Shown in pieces: positions 16,682-24,601 of a DNA stretch of 64,000 nucleotides. The position numbers and the translations under genes were made by a program. The DNA lies in the NCBI GenBank assembly GCA_016219545.1, contig JACRMH010000025.1, positions 1-64,000 on the forward strand. The letters run 5' to 3'. Below the pieces are notes generated by a model. It had not been told where the DNA came from. It was given only the letters and a program-made list of their open reading frames with translations, and did not search any database. This DNA is from Chloroflexota bacterium (GTDB lineage: Bacteria > Chloroflexota > Anaerolineae > Anaerolineales > Villigracilaceae). Position 1 is the first letter of the stretch; each line of letters begins with the position of its first letter.

Positions 16682-16710
16682 GTAGGGGCGGAGCAATGCT
16701 CCGCCCCTAC
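16682..16710. repeat. Perfect hairpin repeat GTAGGGGCGGAGC/GCTCCGCCCCTAC
   Basis: Two perfect 13-bp arms around a three-base centre, lying in the 38-bp gap between the aldolase and aminotransferase genes. The GTAGGGGCG end is also seen in degenerate form near 8917. Confidence 0.8.
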
Positions 16711-16716
16711 AATAAT

Positions 16717-18168
16717 ATGGAAAACAACATGAACCAACAATATGCCATTTCCGAATGCCCCAACGTGGACGAAATCTACGCCAAACTTGAAAACCTCGTC
16801 AGCCAGCCGACCCGCCCCGTGCGCCGCGAGAAGATGAAAGAGTATCTCAATTATTTTGAGACTCATTGCGCGCGTTCAAAACGATTAACTGATGAAGCCA
16901 AGCAGATCATCCCTGGTGGTGTACAGCATAACCTTGCATTCAATTATCCTTTTCCAATTGCCATTGAAAAAGCGGATGACGCACATCTCTGGGACGCAGA
17001 CGGAAATAAATATATAGATTTCCTACAGGCAGGCGGACCAACCATCTTAGGCAGCAATTACGCGCCTGTGCGCGAAAAAGTAATTGAAATGCTGCAAACC
17101 TGCGGACCTGTCACAGGGCTATTCCACGAATACGAATTGAAACTCGCACAGCTTGTTCAACGCTTCATGCCTTCGATAGAAATGTTCCGCATGTTAGGCT
17201 CAGGAACAGAAGGCGTGATGGCGGCAGTCCGCGCGGCGAGGACATTTACAAAGAAAAGATATGTAATCAAAGTCGGCGGCGCATATCACGGCTGGAGCGA
17301 CTCGATGGTTTACGGTCTGCACATCCCAGGCACGGGACGACTGGAAGCAAAAGGAATTCCGCGCGGCGCGAGTGCATCCACACGCGAGATCTACCCGAAT
17401 GCTCTCGGATCGTTAAAGCGTCAGCTTTTATTGAACAGGCTTCGGGGCGGCACAGCGGCGGTCATCGTTGAACCAGTCGGACCTGAAAGCGGCACGCGTC
17501 CAGTTTCAAAAGACTTCAACCAAAAGGTCCGCGAGTTGTGTGATGAGTTTGGCGCATTGCTTATCTTCGATGAAGTTGTCACAGGTTTTCGTTTTGGGCT
17601 GGGCGGCGCGCAGGGGTATTTCAATGTGAAGCCCGACCTGACCGTGTTTGGAAAATGTATCACAGGCGGCTATCCAATGGCCGGCGGAGTCGGCGGGCGG
17701 CGTGATGTGATCGCAACTTTCGCGGCGGGCATTGGCGGCGTGGGCGAACGCGCATACATCGGCGGCACGCTTTCGGCGAATCCGCTTTCGTGCGTGGCAG
17801 GTTATTATGCGCTGCTTGAAATGGAAAAAACAAACGCGGCAGTCATCGCAGGCAAGGCTGGCGATAGACTAACGAAGGGTTTACAAGCCATCATTGAAAA
17901 ATATTCTCTGCCGTTCGTCGCGTACAATCAAGGCTCGATCGTTCATCTTGAAACGGCTGGGACCATGCTGCTTGATTTCAAACATCCCTTGCGGCTGGCA
18001 AAAGAACTCAAGCCGCGCAAACACATGATGGAAGAAATGGGCGCAGCCTACATGGCAAATGGACTGGTCACGCTCGCTGGCTCGCGCATGTATACTTCGA
18101 TGGCTGATACGGATGAAGTGATTGACGATGCGTTGAATCGATTTGAAGCCGTTTTGAAGGAATGTTAA
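16717..18168 (+). CDS. Class III aminotransferase (glutamate-1-semialdehyde aminomutase-like)
   Basis: 483 residues from the ATG at 16717; the ATG at 16729 is also possible and no strong Shine-Dalgarno decides. Fold-type I PLP enzyme: GSGTEGVMAAVRAAR, YHGWSDSM, the DEV motif in LIFDEVVTGFRFG, and the PLP Lys in TVFGKCITGGYPMAGG. About 50 residues longer at the N-terminus than GSA aminomutase, and not in a heme-synthesis context, so a catabolic aminotransferase or aminomutase is more likely. The stop overlaps the next start (TAATG). Confidence 0.85.
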   Translation: MENNMNQQYAISECPNVDEIYAKLENLVSQPTRPVRREKMKEYLNYFETHCARSKRLTDEAKQIIPGGVQHNLAFNYPFPIAIEKADDAHLWDADGNKYIDFLQAGGPTILGSNYAPVREKVIEMLQTCGPVTGLFHEYELKLAQLVQRFMPSIEMFRMLGSGTEGVMAAVRAARTFTKKRYVIKVGGAYHGWSDSMVYGLHIPGTGRLEAKGIPRGASASTREIYPNALGSLKRQLLLNRLRGGTAAVIVEPVGPESGTRPVSKDFNQKVRELCDEFGALLIFDEVVTGFRFGLGGAQGYFNVKPDLTVFGKCITGGYPMAGGVGGRRDVIATFAAGIGGVGERAYIGGTLSANPLSCVAGYYALLEMEKTNAAVIAGKAGDRLTKGLQAIIEKYSLPFVAYNQGSIVHLETAGTMLLDFKHPLRLAKELKPRKHMMEEMGAAYMANGLVTLAGSRMYTSMADTDEVIDDALNRFEAVLKEC

Positions 18169-19085
18169 TGAGCCATAAACTTTTAATTCTCGCACAAAAC
18201 GAAAACAAATACCGCGCTTTGATAGAAGAAGCGCGGCTTTCTAATTTGGAGATCGTGGATTCGTCTGCCGATAATGTGGACATCGCGCTCGGCGAACCCA
18301 GCCTTATCAAAGCCGCGCTCGCATCACTCCCTGACCTGAAATGGGCGCAATCCATTTGGGCAGGGATTGAGCCCTTGCTTGGTCCCGCTTCGCACCGAAA
18401 TTACATCCTCACCAATGCGCGCGGCGTCTTTGGCAGACTCATGTCTGAATATGTGATCGGATATATCCTCGCACACGAACGTGGAATATTACAAAAACTT
18501 GAAGCACAAAAAAATAAAACCTGGGATGATAGCGATACTGGCACACTGCGCGGAAAAACGATCGGACTGCTCGGTGTCGGCTCTATCGGCGCAGAAGTAG
18601 CTCGAACAGCAAAGTTTTTTGGTATGACAGTGCGGGGATATACATGGAGCAGCGAGACAAGCAAAGATGTGGACAAGTATTATCACGAAAAAGATCTACT
18701 GGCGTTTGCCAGCGACCTGGATTATCTCGTCAACATCCTGCCCAACACAAAAGACACTCGTAAAATTGTCAACGCAGAATTGCTAGGCGCGCTCCCTTCT
18801 CACGCACTCTTCACCAACGTGGGGCGCGGAGCAGCAGTGGATGAATCCGCTTTGATCGAAGCGTTAAATCAGAACAGAATCGCGGGGGCGGTGTTAGATG
18901 TATATCAACAGGAACCTCTACCCAAAGAACATCCATTTTGGGAGACAAAGAATTTGCTGATGACATTTCATACCGCCGCGCCAAGCCTGCCCGAAGATAT
19001 TGTGAAGTTGTTTATCGAGAATTACAAATTGTTCAGTGATGGCAAGCCGCTTAAGTATCAAGTGAATTTTGAAAAAGGATATTAA
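18168..19085 (+). CDS. D-2-hydroxyacid dehydrogenase (GhrA-like)
   Basis: 305 residues. NAD(P)-binding motif GLLGVGSIGAEVARTAKFFG, then ILPNTKDTR, FTNVGRGAAVDE, AVLDVYQQEPLP and the catalytic His in FHTAAPS, in the order of the 2-hydroxyacid dehydrogenase family. The general layout resembles glyoxylate/hydroxypyruvate reductase A. It reduces a 2-oxoacid to the D-2-hydroxyacid or the reverse. Translation is coupled to the aminotransferase through the TAATG overlap. Confidence 0.88.
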   Translation: MSHKLLILAQNENKYRALIEEARLSNLEIVDSSADNVDIALGEPSLIKAALASLPDLKWAQSIWAGIEPLLGPASHRNYILTNARGVFGRLMSEYVIGYILAHERGILQKLEAQKNKTWDDSDTGTLRGKTIGLLGVGSIGAEVARTAKFFGMTVRGYTWSSETSKDVDKYYHEKDLLAFASDLDYLVNILPNTKDTRKIVNAELLGALPSHALFTNVGRGAAVDESALIEALNQNRIAGAVLDVYQQEPLPKEHPFWETKNLLMTFHTAAPSLPEDIVKLFIENYKLFSDGKPLKYQVNFEKGY

Positions 19086-19088
19086 ATT

Positions 19089-19154
19089 AGGGAATTGGAA
19101 CTTGGGAATCGGAAAATCTGCTCCTGATTCCCTAATTCCGAATCCCAATTCCCG
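19089..19154. repeat. Nested inverted repeat of GGGAATTGG / CCAATTCCC units
   Basis: GGGAATTGG and GGGAATC on the left are complemented in order by GATTCCC and CCAATTCCC on the right. It fills most of the 99-bp gap before the MFS gene. Confidence 0.7.
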
Positions 19155-19184
19155 ACCAAACAATTCCCGTTCACAGGAGCATTC

Positions 19185-20399
19185 ATGACAACACAATATA
19201 AGATCTATCCCTACCGCTGGGCAGTGCTTGCCGTTTTCATGTTCGTCAATATCACCATCCAGATATTGTGGATCTCGTATGCGCCGATCACAGGTCCCGC
19301 CGCTGCGTTTTACGGCGTGGATGATCTGCAGATCGGATTGCTCTCCATGTCCTTCATGATCGCCTTTATCCCGCTGTCCATTCCCGTTTCGTGGGTGATT
19401 GATACGTATGGCTTCCGCCTGGCGGTCAGCATTGGCTCGGTGATGATGGGAGTTTTTGGGATCATGCGTGGCATGGCTGGCGCAGACTACACGATGGTCT
19501 TGTGGAGCACTATCGGAATCGCGGCCGCTCAACCTTTCCTGCTCAATGCTTGGACAAAAGTCCCTGCCAACTGGTTTGCTCTGGAAGAACGGGCTACGGC
19601 AGTTGGCTTGGTGACTTTAGCCAGCCTGGTTGGCACAGCCTTGGGAATGGTTCTGACCCCGATACTGATGGAGAGTTTGTCCATCCCAACCATTCAACTT
19701 TATTATGGTGTCATCGCCGCAGCAACGGCAATTTTATTTGTGTTGGTATCACGTGAGACTCCACCTACTCCGCCCTGCCCACCCGGAAAGGAAGTCCGTG
19801 CTTTGATGTTGGATGGTTTGAAGAATGCGCTCACGGTGAAGGCATTTTGGTTTGGATTGGCAGTTTCATTCATCGGGCTTGGAATCTTTAACGGCGTGAC
19901 TACATGGATCGAGAACATTATCCGTCCGCGCGGGTTCACCCCAACAGACGCAGGCACGCTCGGCGCGCTGATGATCGTCGGTGGCGTGATCGGCGCGGTC
20001 GTCATCCCAGCCTTGTCCGATAAATATCATAAGAGACAGTTATTCCTTTTTATCTCCTTCATCGGTGCGATCCCCGGGCTGATCGGTCTGACCTTTGCAA
20101 CATCAGGGACACTGCTTTTCATCTCCGCTTTTGTGCTGGGATTTTTTCTGACGAGTGCAATGCCCGTCATCATGCAATACACCGCCGAAGTCACACACCC
20201 GACACCTGAGGGAACATCCAATGGGTTGATCCAACTCTTTGGTCAAGCCTCGGTGGTCTTTGTATTCTTTATGGAAGCCTTAAAAAATTCTGACGGCTCA
20301 TTCACACCTGCCCTAGTGACTGCATCAGCGTTATTAGTCCTTAGTATTTTGTTTATTTCGCAAATGAAGGATACGAAGGAACTCGTTGAAAATAAATGA
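19185..20399 (+). CDS. MFS transporter
   Basis: 404 residues with about 12 hydrophobic segments and a cytoplasmic loop in the middle (ETPPTPPCPPGKEVRA). The family hallmark between helices 2 and 3 is weak (WVIDTYGFRLAVSIG). Embedded in the aldolase/aminotransferase operon, it most likely imports the substrate of that pathway. The substrate cannot be predicted. Confidence 0.88.
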   Translation: MTTQYKIYPYRWAVLAVFMFVNITIQILWISYAPITGPAAAFYGVDDLQIGLLSMSFMIAFIPLSIPVSWVIDTYGFRLAVSIGSVMMGVFGIMRGMAGADYTMVLWSTIGIAAAQPFLLNAWTKVPANWFALEERATAVGLVTLASLVGTALGMVLTPILMESLSIPTIQLYYGVIAAATAILFVLVSRETPPTPPCPPGKEVRALMLDGLKNALTVKAFWFGLAVSFIGLGIFNGVTTWIENIIRPRGFTPTDAGTLGALMIVGGVIGAVVIPALSDKYHKRQLFLFISFIGAIPGLIGLTFATSGTLLFISAFVLGFFLTSAMPVIMQYTAEVTHPTPEGTSNGLIQLFGQASVVFVFFMEALKNSDGSFTPALVTASALLVLSILFISQMKDTKELVENK

Positions 20400-20408
20400 G
20401 GAACGAAT

Positions 20409-21353
20409 ATGTCACCAACACTAAATGACATCCGCCAGGCTGCAGAGAGGATTCGTCCCTACGCGCACCGCACGCCGGTATTGACCAATGAAAGCTTGAA
20501 TCAAAAAGTGGGAGCGCTGGTATTTCTCAAATGCGAAAACCTGCAAAAAGTAGGCGCGTTCAAATTTCGCGGGGCGTGCAATGCAGTATATTCATTAAGT
20601 GATGAGGAAGCCGCGCATGGAGTCTGCACTCATTCTTCAGGGAATCACGCGGCGGCGTTGGCGCTGGCGGCGAAGATGCGTGGAATTCCGGCTTATATCG
20701 TCATGCCGAATAACGCTCCACAGGTGAAAAAAGACGCTGTCGCAGGCTATGGCGGTTTGATCACGTTTTGTGAGCCAACGCTCGAAGCAAGGGAAAGCAC
20801 CTTGGACAGGATCAGGCTCGATACGGGAGCGAACGTTGTCCATCCATATAATGATGAGCGCGTGATCACAGGTCAAGGGACAGTGGCGTTGGAACTGCTT
20901 GAAGATGTCCCTGATCTAGATGTGATTATTGCGCCAGTCGGTGGTGGTGGATTATTGAGTGGCACAGCGATTGCAGCGACAGAGATCAAAAAGGGAATCC
21001 GAGTTATTGCAGGCGAACCTGAAATGGCAGATGATGCGTTTCGTTCAATGCAAGCAGGTGAGATCATTCCTTCAAAAAAACCACAGACCATTGCGGATGG
21101 ACTGCTCACATCACTTGGTACATTAACTTTCCCGATCATTCAACAACGTGTTGAGCAGATCGTCACCGTGAGCGAATCGGGCATTATCGAATCAATGAAA
21201 TATGTCTGGGAGCGCGCGAAGATCATCATTGAACCTTCGTCGGCAGTGGCAATTGGTGTTCTATGGGAAAAGAAAATTGACCTGAGCGGACTCAAGGTCG
21301 GTGTGATCGTCAGCGGTGGAAATGTCGATCTTCAAAAGTTACCGTGGCAATAA
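20409..21353 (+). CDS. Threonine/serine dehydratase-like PLP enzyme (fold type II)
   Basis: 314 residues. The PLP Lys is in GAFKFRGACNAV, followed by SSGNHAAALALAAK and the phosphate-binding loop PVGGGGLLSG; a conserved Ser lies in VSGGNVDL near the end. The short form lacks an ACT regulatory domain, like catabolic threonine dehydratase, serine racemase and hydroxyaspartate dehydratase. Last gene of the TetR-flanked operon, 9 bp after the transporter, so deamination of a hydroxy-amino acid is probably part of that pathway. Confidence 0.88.
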   Translation: MSPTLNDIRQAAERIRPYAHRTPVLTNESLNQKVGALVFLKCENLQKVGAFKFRGACNAVYSLSDEEAAHGVCTHSSGNHAAALALAAKMRGIPAYIVMPNNAPQVKKDAVAGYGGLITFCEPTLEARESTLDRIRLDTGANVVHPYNDERVITGQGTVALELLEDVPDLDVIIAPVGGGGLLSGTAIAATEIKKGIRVIAGEPEMADDAFRSMQAGEIIPSKKPQTIADGLLTSLGTLTFPIIQQRVEQIVTVSESGIIESMKYVWERAKIIIEPSSAVAIGVLWEKKIDLSGLKVGVIVSGGNVDLQKLPWQ

Positions 21354-21370
21354 CAAATACTTGGGATTAA

Positions 21371-21410
21371 AACAAAAAACAGGCGAGTTGATCCTCGCCT
21401 GTTTTTTGTT
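21371..21410. terminator. Bidirectional terminator between the dehydratase and tpx
   Basis: AACAAAAAACAGGCGAG / CTCGCCTGTTTTTTGTT, a long perfect stem with A/T tracts on both sides, between converging genes. Confidence 0.92.
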
Positions 21411-21417
21411 ATTCAGC

Positions 21418-21942
21418 TTATTTCAATGCAGCTTTGGCCGCGTTGATCACTTCATCGTAATCCGGTTCCTGCCCAAGTACAGGCAGATAATTCACATAAA
21501 CCAGTTTTCCATCGCGGCCAATGATAAAAACAGAGCGACGCAGGTAGCGACGTTCCTTGATTACTATTCCATATTTCAAACCAAAATCAGTTTCAATCAC
21601 ATCAGAGACCACCTTTACTTTATCCACGCCTGCCGCACCGCACCAGCGTTGCTGCGCCATGGGGAAATCAGTGCTGATGGTGTAAATAACAATGTCATCT
21701 CCCAGTTTTGAAGCCTCCACATTAAAACGGCGAGTCTCGCGATCACATACATCTGTATCCAGCGAGGGTACTGCCGACAAAATGATCACCTTGCCCTTGG
21801 ACTCTTCAAGAGGATTAACAGACTTCCAACCCGAAACCACACTGGTAAATTCAGGCGCGGCCTGACCCACTTTAACTTCATCACCAAGCAAAGTGGCGAA
21901 TTTATCACCGATTTTGAACACATCCGTACGAACAGTTGTCAT
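21418..21942 (-). CDS. tpx: Thiol peroxidase Tpx
   Basis: 174 residues, atypical 2-Cys peroxiredoxin. Peroxidatic Cys in PSLDTDVCDRETRRF and resolving Cys in QQRWCGAAG, the Tpx spacing. It reduces hydroperoxides in the cytoplasm using thioredoxin. Shine-Dalgarno AAGGAG precedes the ATG. It lies downstream of the XRE-cupin regulator on the same strand with an 86-bp gap. Confidence 0.92.
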   Translation of the reverse strand: MTTVRTDVFKIGDKFATLLGDEVKVGQAAPEFTSVVSGWKSVNPLEESKGKVIILSAVPSLDTDVCDRETRRFNVEASKLGDDIVIYTISTDFPMAQQRWCGAAGVDKVKVVSDVIETDFGLKYGIVIKERRYLRRSVFIIGRDGKLVYVNYLPVLGQEPDYDEVINAAKAALK

Positions 21943-22028
21943 TGTTATTTCTCCTTTTTATTAAGAACACGGTACCACATACTCTCTTACATAATTCATC
22001 AAAGTTTCACAACCAATTCCAAAGTGAC

Positions 22029-22640
22029 CTATTCGCCTTTTTTCCAGTGCATTGCATGCGGCTGTTCGCCTTCTGCAAAACCTGAAATAATGATCAAAGC
22101 GTTGGTCACTTGTTTGGAAGGGTTCTTCCAACGATGCTGCATTTTCGACTCGAACAATAAACTATCGCCTGCGGAAAGTAAAAAGAACTGCTTCTCAACC
22201 TGATATTCCAATTGACCGCGCAGGCAAAATACGAACTCATGCCCTGTATGGACAATGGCATGATTACCACTGGCCGCACCGCTTTCCAGCGTGAGCATGA
22301 ACGGTTCTACATGACCCGAAAACTGCTCCCCACCCAGAGCTTCAAATACGCCGCGAGTAAATGACATGCGCGTTCGTTCATCTGACTTTAGATAAACGAC
22401 CCGTTTTTTTTCATTTTCAGTCCCAAAGAAGGCTGTAATCGAAACCCCCAATGCATCAGCCAATTTATACAACGTACTCACCGAAGGCGATGTTTTGCCG
22501 CGTTCGATCATGCTGAGTGCATTGGCAGAGAGCCCACTTTTGGTTGCCAGATTGCGCATGGATATACCGCGTGCCTCCCTCAATTGACGCAGACTTGAAG
22601 CCACATCCACCGAGGCTGCTTCTCGAATAAATGATTCCAT
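22029..22640 (-). CDS. XRE-family regulator with a C-terminal cupin domain
   Basis: 203 residues from the ATG at 22640, chosen for its strong AGGAGGT Shine-Dalgarno; an in-frame start at 22679 is rejected. N-terminal helix-turn-helix: LRQLREARGISMRNLATKSGLSANALSMIERGKTSPS in broken form. The C-terminal cupin has HTGHEFVFCLRGQLEYQV and LSAGDSLLFESKMQHRWKN. Such proteins sense a small ligand with the cupin. It is divergent from the ArsR/cytochrome operon, and the target is unclear (itself, tpx or that operon). Confidence 0.88.
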   Translation of the reverse strand: MESFIREAASVDVASSLRQLREARGISMRNLATKSGLSANALSMIERGKTSPSVSTLYKLADALGVSITAFFGTENEKKRVVYLKSDERTRMSFTRGVFEALGGEQFSGHVEPFMLTLESGAASGNHAIVHTGHEFVFCLRGQLEYQVEKQFFLLSAGDSLLFESKMQHRWKNPSKQVTNALIIISGFAEGEQPHAMHWKKGE

Positions 22641-22708
22641 CAATACCTCCTCATACTCAAGATCATCGTAATTCACCACAATTCGGTCATATTATACAAT
22701 AATTATTT

Positions 22709-22735
22709 GTGACATTAAGCACAGCTTAATGTGAC
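22709..22735. promoter_or_regulatory. Palindrome between the XRE-cupin and ArsR genes (candidate operator)
   Basis: GTGACATTAAGC-ACA-GCTTAATGTGAC, arms complementary except for one position. It lies just upstream of an ATTATA (22691-22696, a TATAAT on the minus strand) serving the XRE gene, and about 80 bp before arsR. Size and symmetry fit an ArsR-type site. Confidence 0.55.
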
Positions 22736-22816
22736 ACACACCACTATTGTACAAACCGTCACAATATTATGATGGAGATGCAAACATGCGTTTATTTGAA
22801 TATATGCAAGGACAAC

Positions 22817-23152
22817 ATGCTCAACCAAACTCTCAAACAGGAAATTTCCCAGCTCGAAGCTGATTTTTGTTTCGCTCTTTCCGACCCCAACCGCATCCTC
22901 ATGCTGTATGCCCTCAGCGAGAAACCTCTCAATGTAACCGAACTCACTAATGAACTCGGGTTGAACCAGCCCACAACATCGAGGCATCTCAAAGTTATGC
23001 GCGAGCGGGGTTTGGTACAAACCGTCCGCACCGGAACCACCGTCACCTATCACCTCTCAGATCAAAGATTAATTCAGGCGCTTGATCTTCTGCGATCCGT
23101 TATGCGGGATCGTATGACCCAGCGCGCAACCCTGATAAATGAAATCGCATAG
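22817..23152 (+). CDS. ArsR-family transcriptional regulator
   Basis: 111 residues from the ATG at 22817 (AAGGA upstream). Typical ArsR winged helix: ALSDPNRILMLYALSEKPLNVTELTNELGLNQPTTSRHLKVMRERGLV in broken form at about 19-66. Only one Cys (DFCFAL) is present, so neither the two-Cys persulfide switch of SqrR/BigR nor a classic CxC metal site is visible. It ends 9 bp before the octaheme cytochrome gene and very likely controls that operon. Signal unknown. Confidence 0.88.
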   Translation: MLNQTLKQEISQLEADFCFALSDPNRILMLYALSEKPLNVTELTNELGLNQPTTSRHLKVMRERGLVQTVRTGTTVTYHLSDQRLIQALDLLRSVMRDRMTQRATLINEIA

Positions 23153-23161
23153 GAGAATATG

Positions 23162-24595
23162 ATGAAGAAACGCTTCCCTTCCTGGACCGTGGGACTGCTC
23201 GGCATTTTGTTGCTGATCCTAGTCCCGGTCATTTATTACCTGCCGCGCACTCAGGCATCCAATGACCCTGCATCGCACCTGCCCATTAAGCCCGTCCATG
23301 TGGATCATAAAGACATCGTCAAAGGCGAATTCAAAACAGGACAAGATGTAACCCGTGCCTGCCTTGAATGTCACAAAGATGCGGCAACTGAACTCATGAA
23401 GACCACGCATTGGACTTGGGAATCAAAAGCCTTTGATGTGCCGTGGCGCACTGAACCTGTAACCATCGGCAAGATCAATCAGATCAACAACTTCTGTATT
23501 GGATCGCAAGGCAACGAAAACAAATGTATGTCCTGTCATGCTGGCTACGGATGGGAACAAGGCAAAGAAACCCAGCAAGCAAACCCGGAAAACGTTGACT
23601 GTCTCGCCTGTCACGCCGACTCTGGCTCATACGGCAAAGGTCTGTTCGGGAATCCGGCCGATGGCATTGACCTGCTTGCGGCCGCACAAAGCGTGCGTGC
23701 ACCTACACGCGAGAACTGCGGCAAATGCCACTTCGATGGCGGCGGCGGTAACGGCGTCAAACACGGTGACCTCGACGAAAGTTTATACTTCCCTGATAAA
23801 AATCTTGATATTCACATGGGCAGTGATCTCAATATGCAATGCACTGATTGCCATGTGACAAAAGACCATCAAATTCTCGGGCGCATGCTCGCAGATAATT
23901 ACACCATCGACCCGAAGGAACAAGTCTCCTGCGAACAATGCCATGTGAATCAAAAACATGAAGATGAAAGGATCAACACCCATCTTTCAGCAGTAGCCTG
24001 TCAAACCTGTCACATCCCTGCGATAGCGCTCGAAGACCCAACCAAAGTGACTTGGGATTGGTCACAGGCCGGGCAGGAAGGACGCACAGACGATCACTTC
24101 ACCTATCTCAAGATCAAAGGCGAATTCGTCTACGATAAAAACTTCGCCCCCACTTATCTTTGGTTCAACGGCAACAATGAATACCGATATATTCTCGGCG
24201 ATCCGTTAGGCAAGGATGGAATTACATACATCAACAAACCGGCAGGAAGTATTGAAGATAGCACTGCAAAGATCTTCCCGTTCAAATTGCATATTGCCAA
24301 ACAGCCGTATGACGTGAAAAATAATTACCTGCTTCAACCGGTCACATCAGGTAAAGACGGCTTCTGGACCACCTTCGATTGGAACAGCGCGTTCAAACTT
24401 GCTGAACCCATCACCGGCTTGAAATACAGCGGCGAATATGGCTTCACAGAAACCTATATGTATTGGACAACCACGCACATGGTTCAATCTGCCGACAAAG
24501 CCTTGCAATGCGATTCCTGTCACGGCGAATCTGGTCGTATGGATTGGACTGCGCTTGGTTATCCTGGCGATCCAATTCAATGGGGTGGGAGGTAA
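23162..24595 (+). CDS. Octaheme c-type cytochrome, tetrathionate reductase (OTR) family
   Basis: 477 residues from the ATG at 23162 (AGGAG 6 nt upstream). One N-terminal hydrophobic anchor (about 9-27), then eight CxxCH heme motifs in order: CLECH, CMSCH, CLACH, CGKCH, CTDCH, CEQCH, CQTCH, CDSCH. Number, length and layout match the octaheme tetrathionate reductase family. Known members reduce tetrathionate and also nitrite or hydroxylamine in the test tube; the natural substrate is often unclear. It should face the outside of the membrane and exchange electrons with the cytochrome b/c fusion encoded next. Substrate here not determined. Confidence 0.85.
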   Translation: MKKRFPSWTVGLLGILLLILVPVIYYLPRTQASNDPASHLPIKPVHVDHKDIVKGEFKTGQDVTRACLECHKDAATELMKTTHWTWESKAFDVPWRTEPVTIGKINQINNFCIGSQGNENKCMSCHAGYGWEQGKETQQANPENVDCLACHADSGSYGKGLFGNPADGIDLLAAAQSVRAPTRENCGKCHFDGGGGNGVKHGDLDESLYFPDKNLDIHMGSDLNMQCTDCHVTKDHQILGRMLADNYTIDPKEQVSCEQCHVNQKHEDERINTHLSAVACQTCHIPAIALEDPTKVTWDWSQAGQEGRTDDHFTYLKIKGEFVYDKNFAPTYLWFNGNNEYRYILGDPLGKDGITYINKPAGSIEDSTAKIFPFKLHIAKQPYDVKNNYLLQPVTSGKDGFWTTFDWNSAFKLAEPITGLKYSGEYGFTETYMYWTTTHMVQSADKALQCDSCHGESGRMDWTALGYPGDPIQWGGR

Positions 24596-24601
24596 GACAA
24601 T

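Noticed and set aside
16682..16716. Longer aminotransferase start at 16696
   Set aside because: The extra residues would be encoded by the GTAGGGGCG hairpin repeat.
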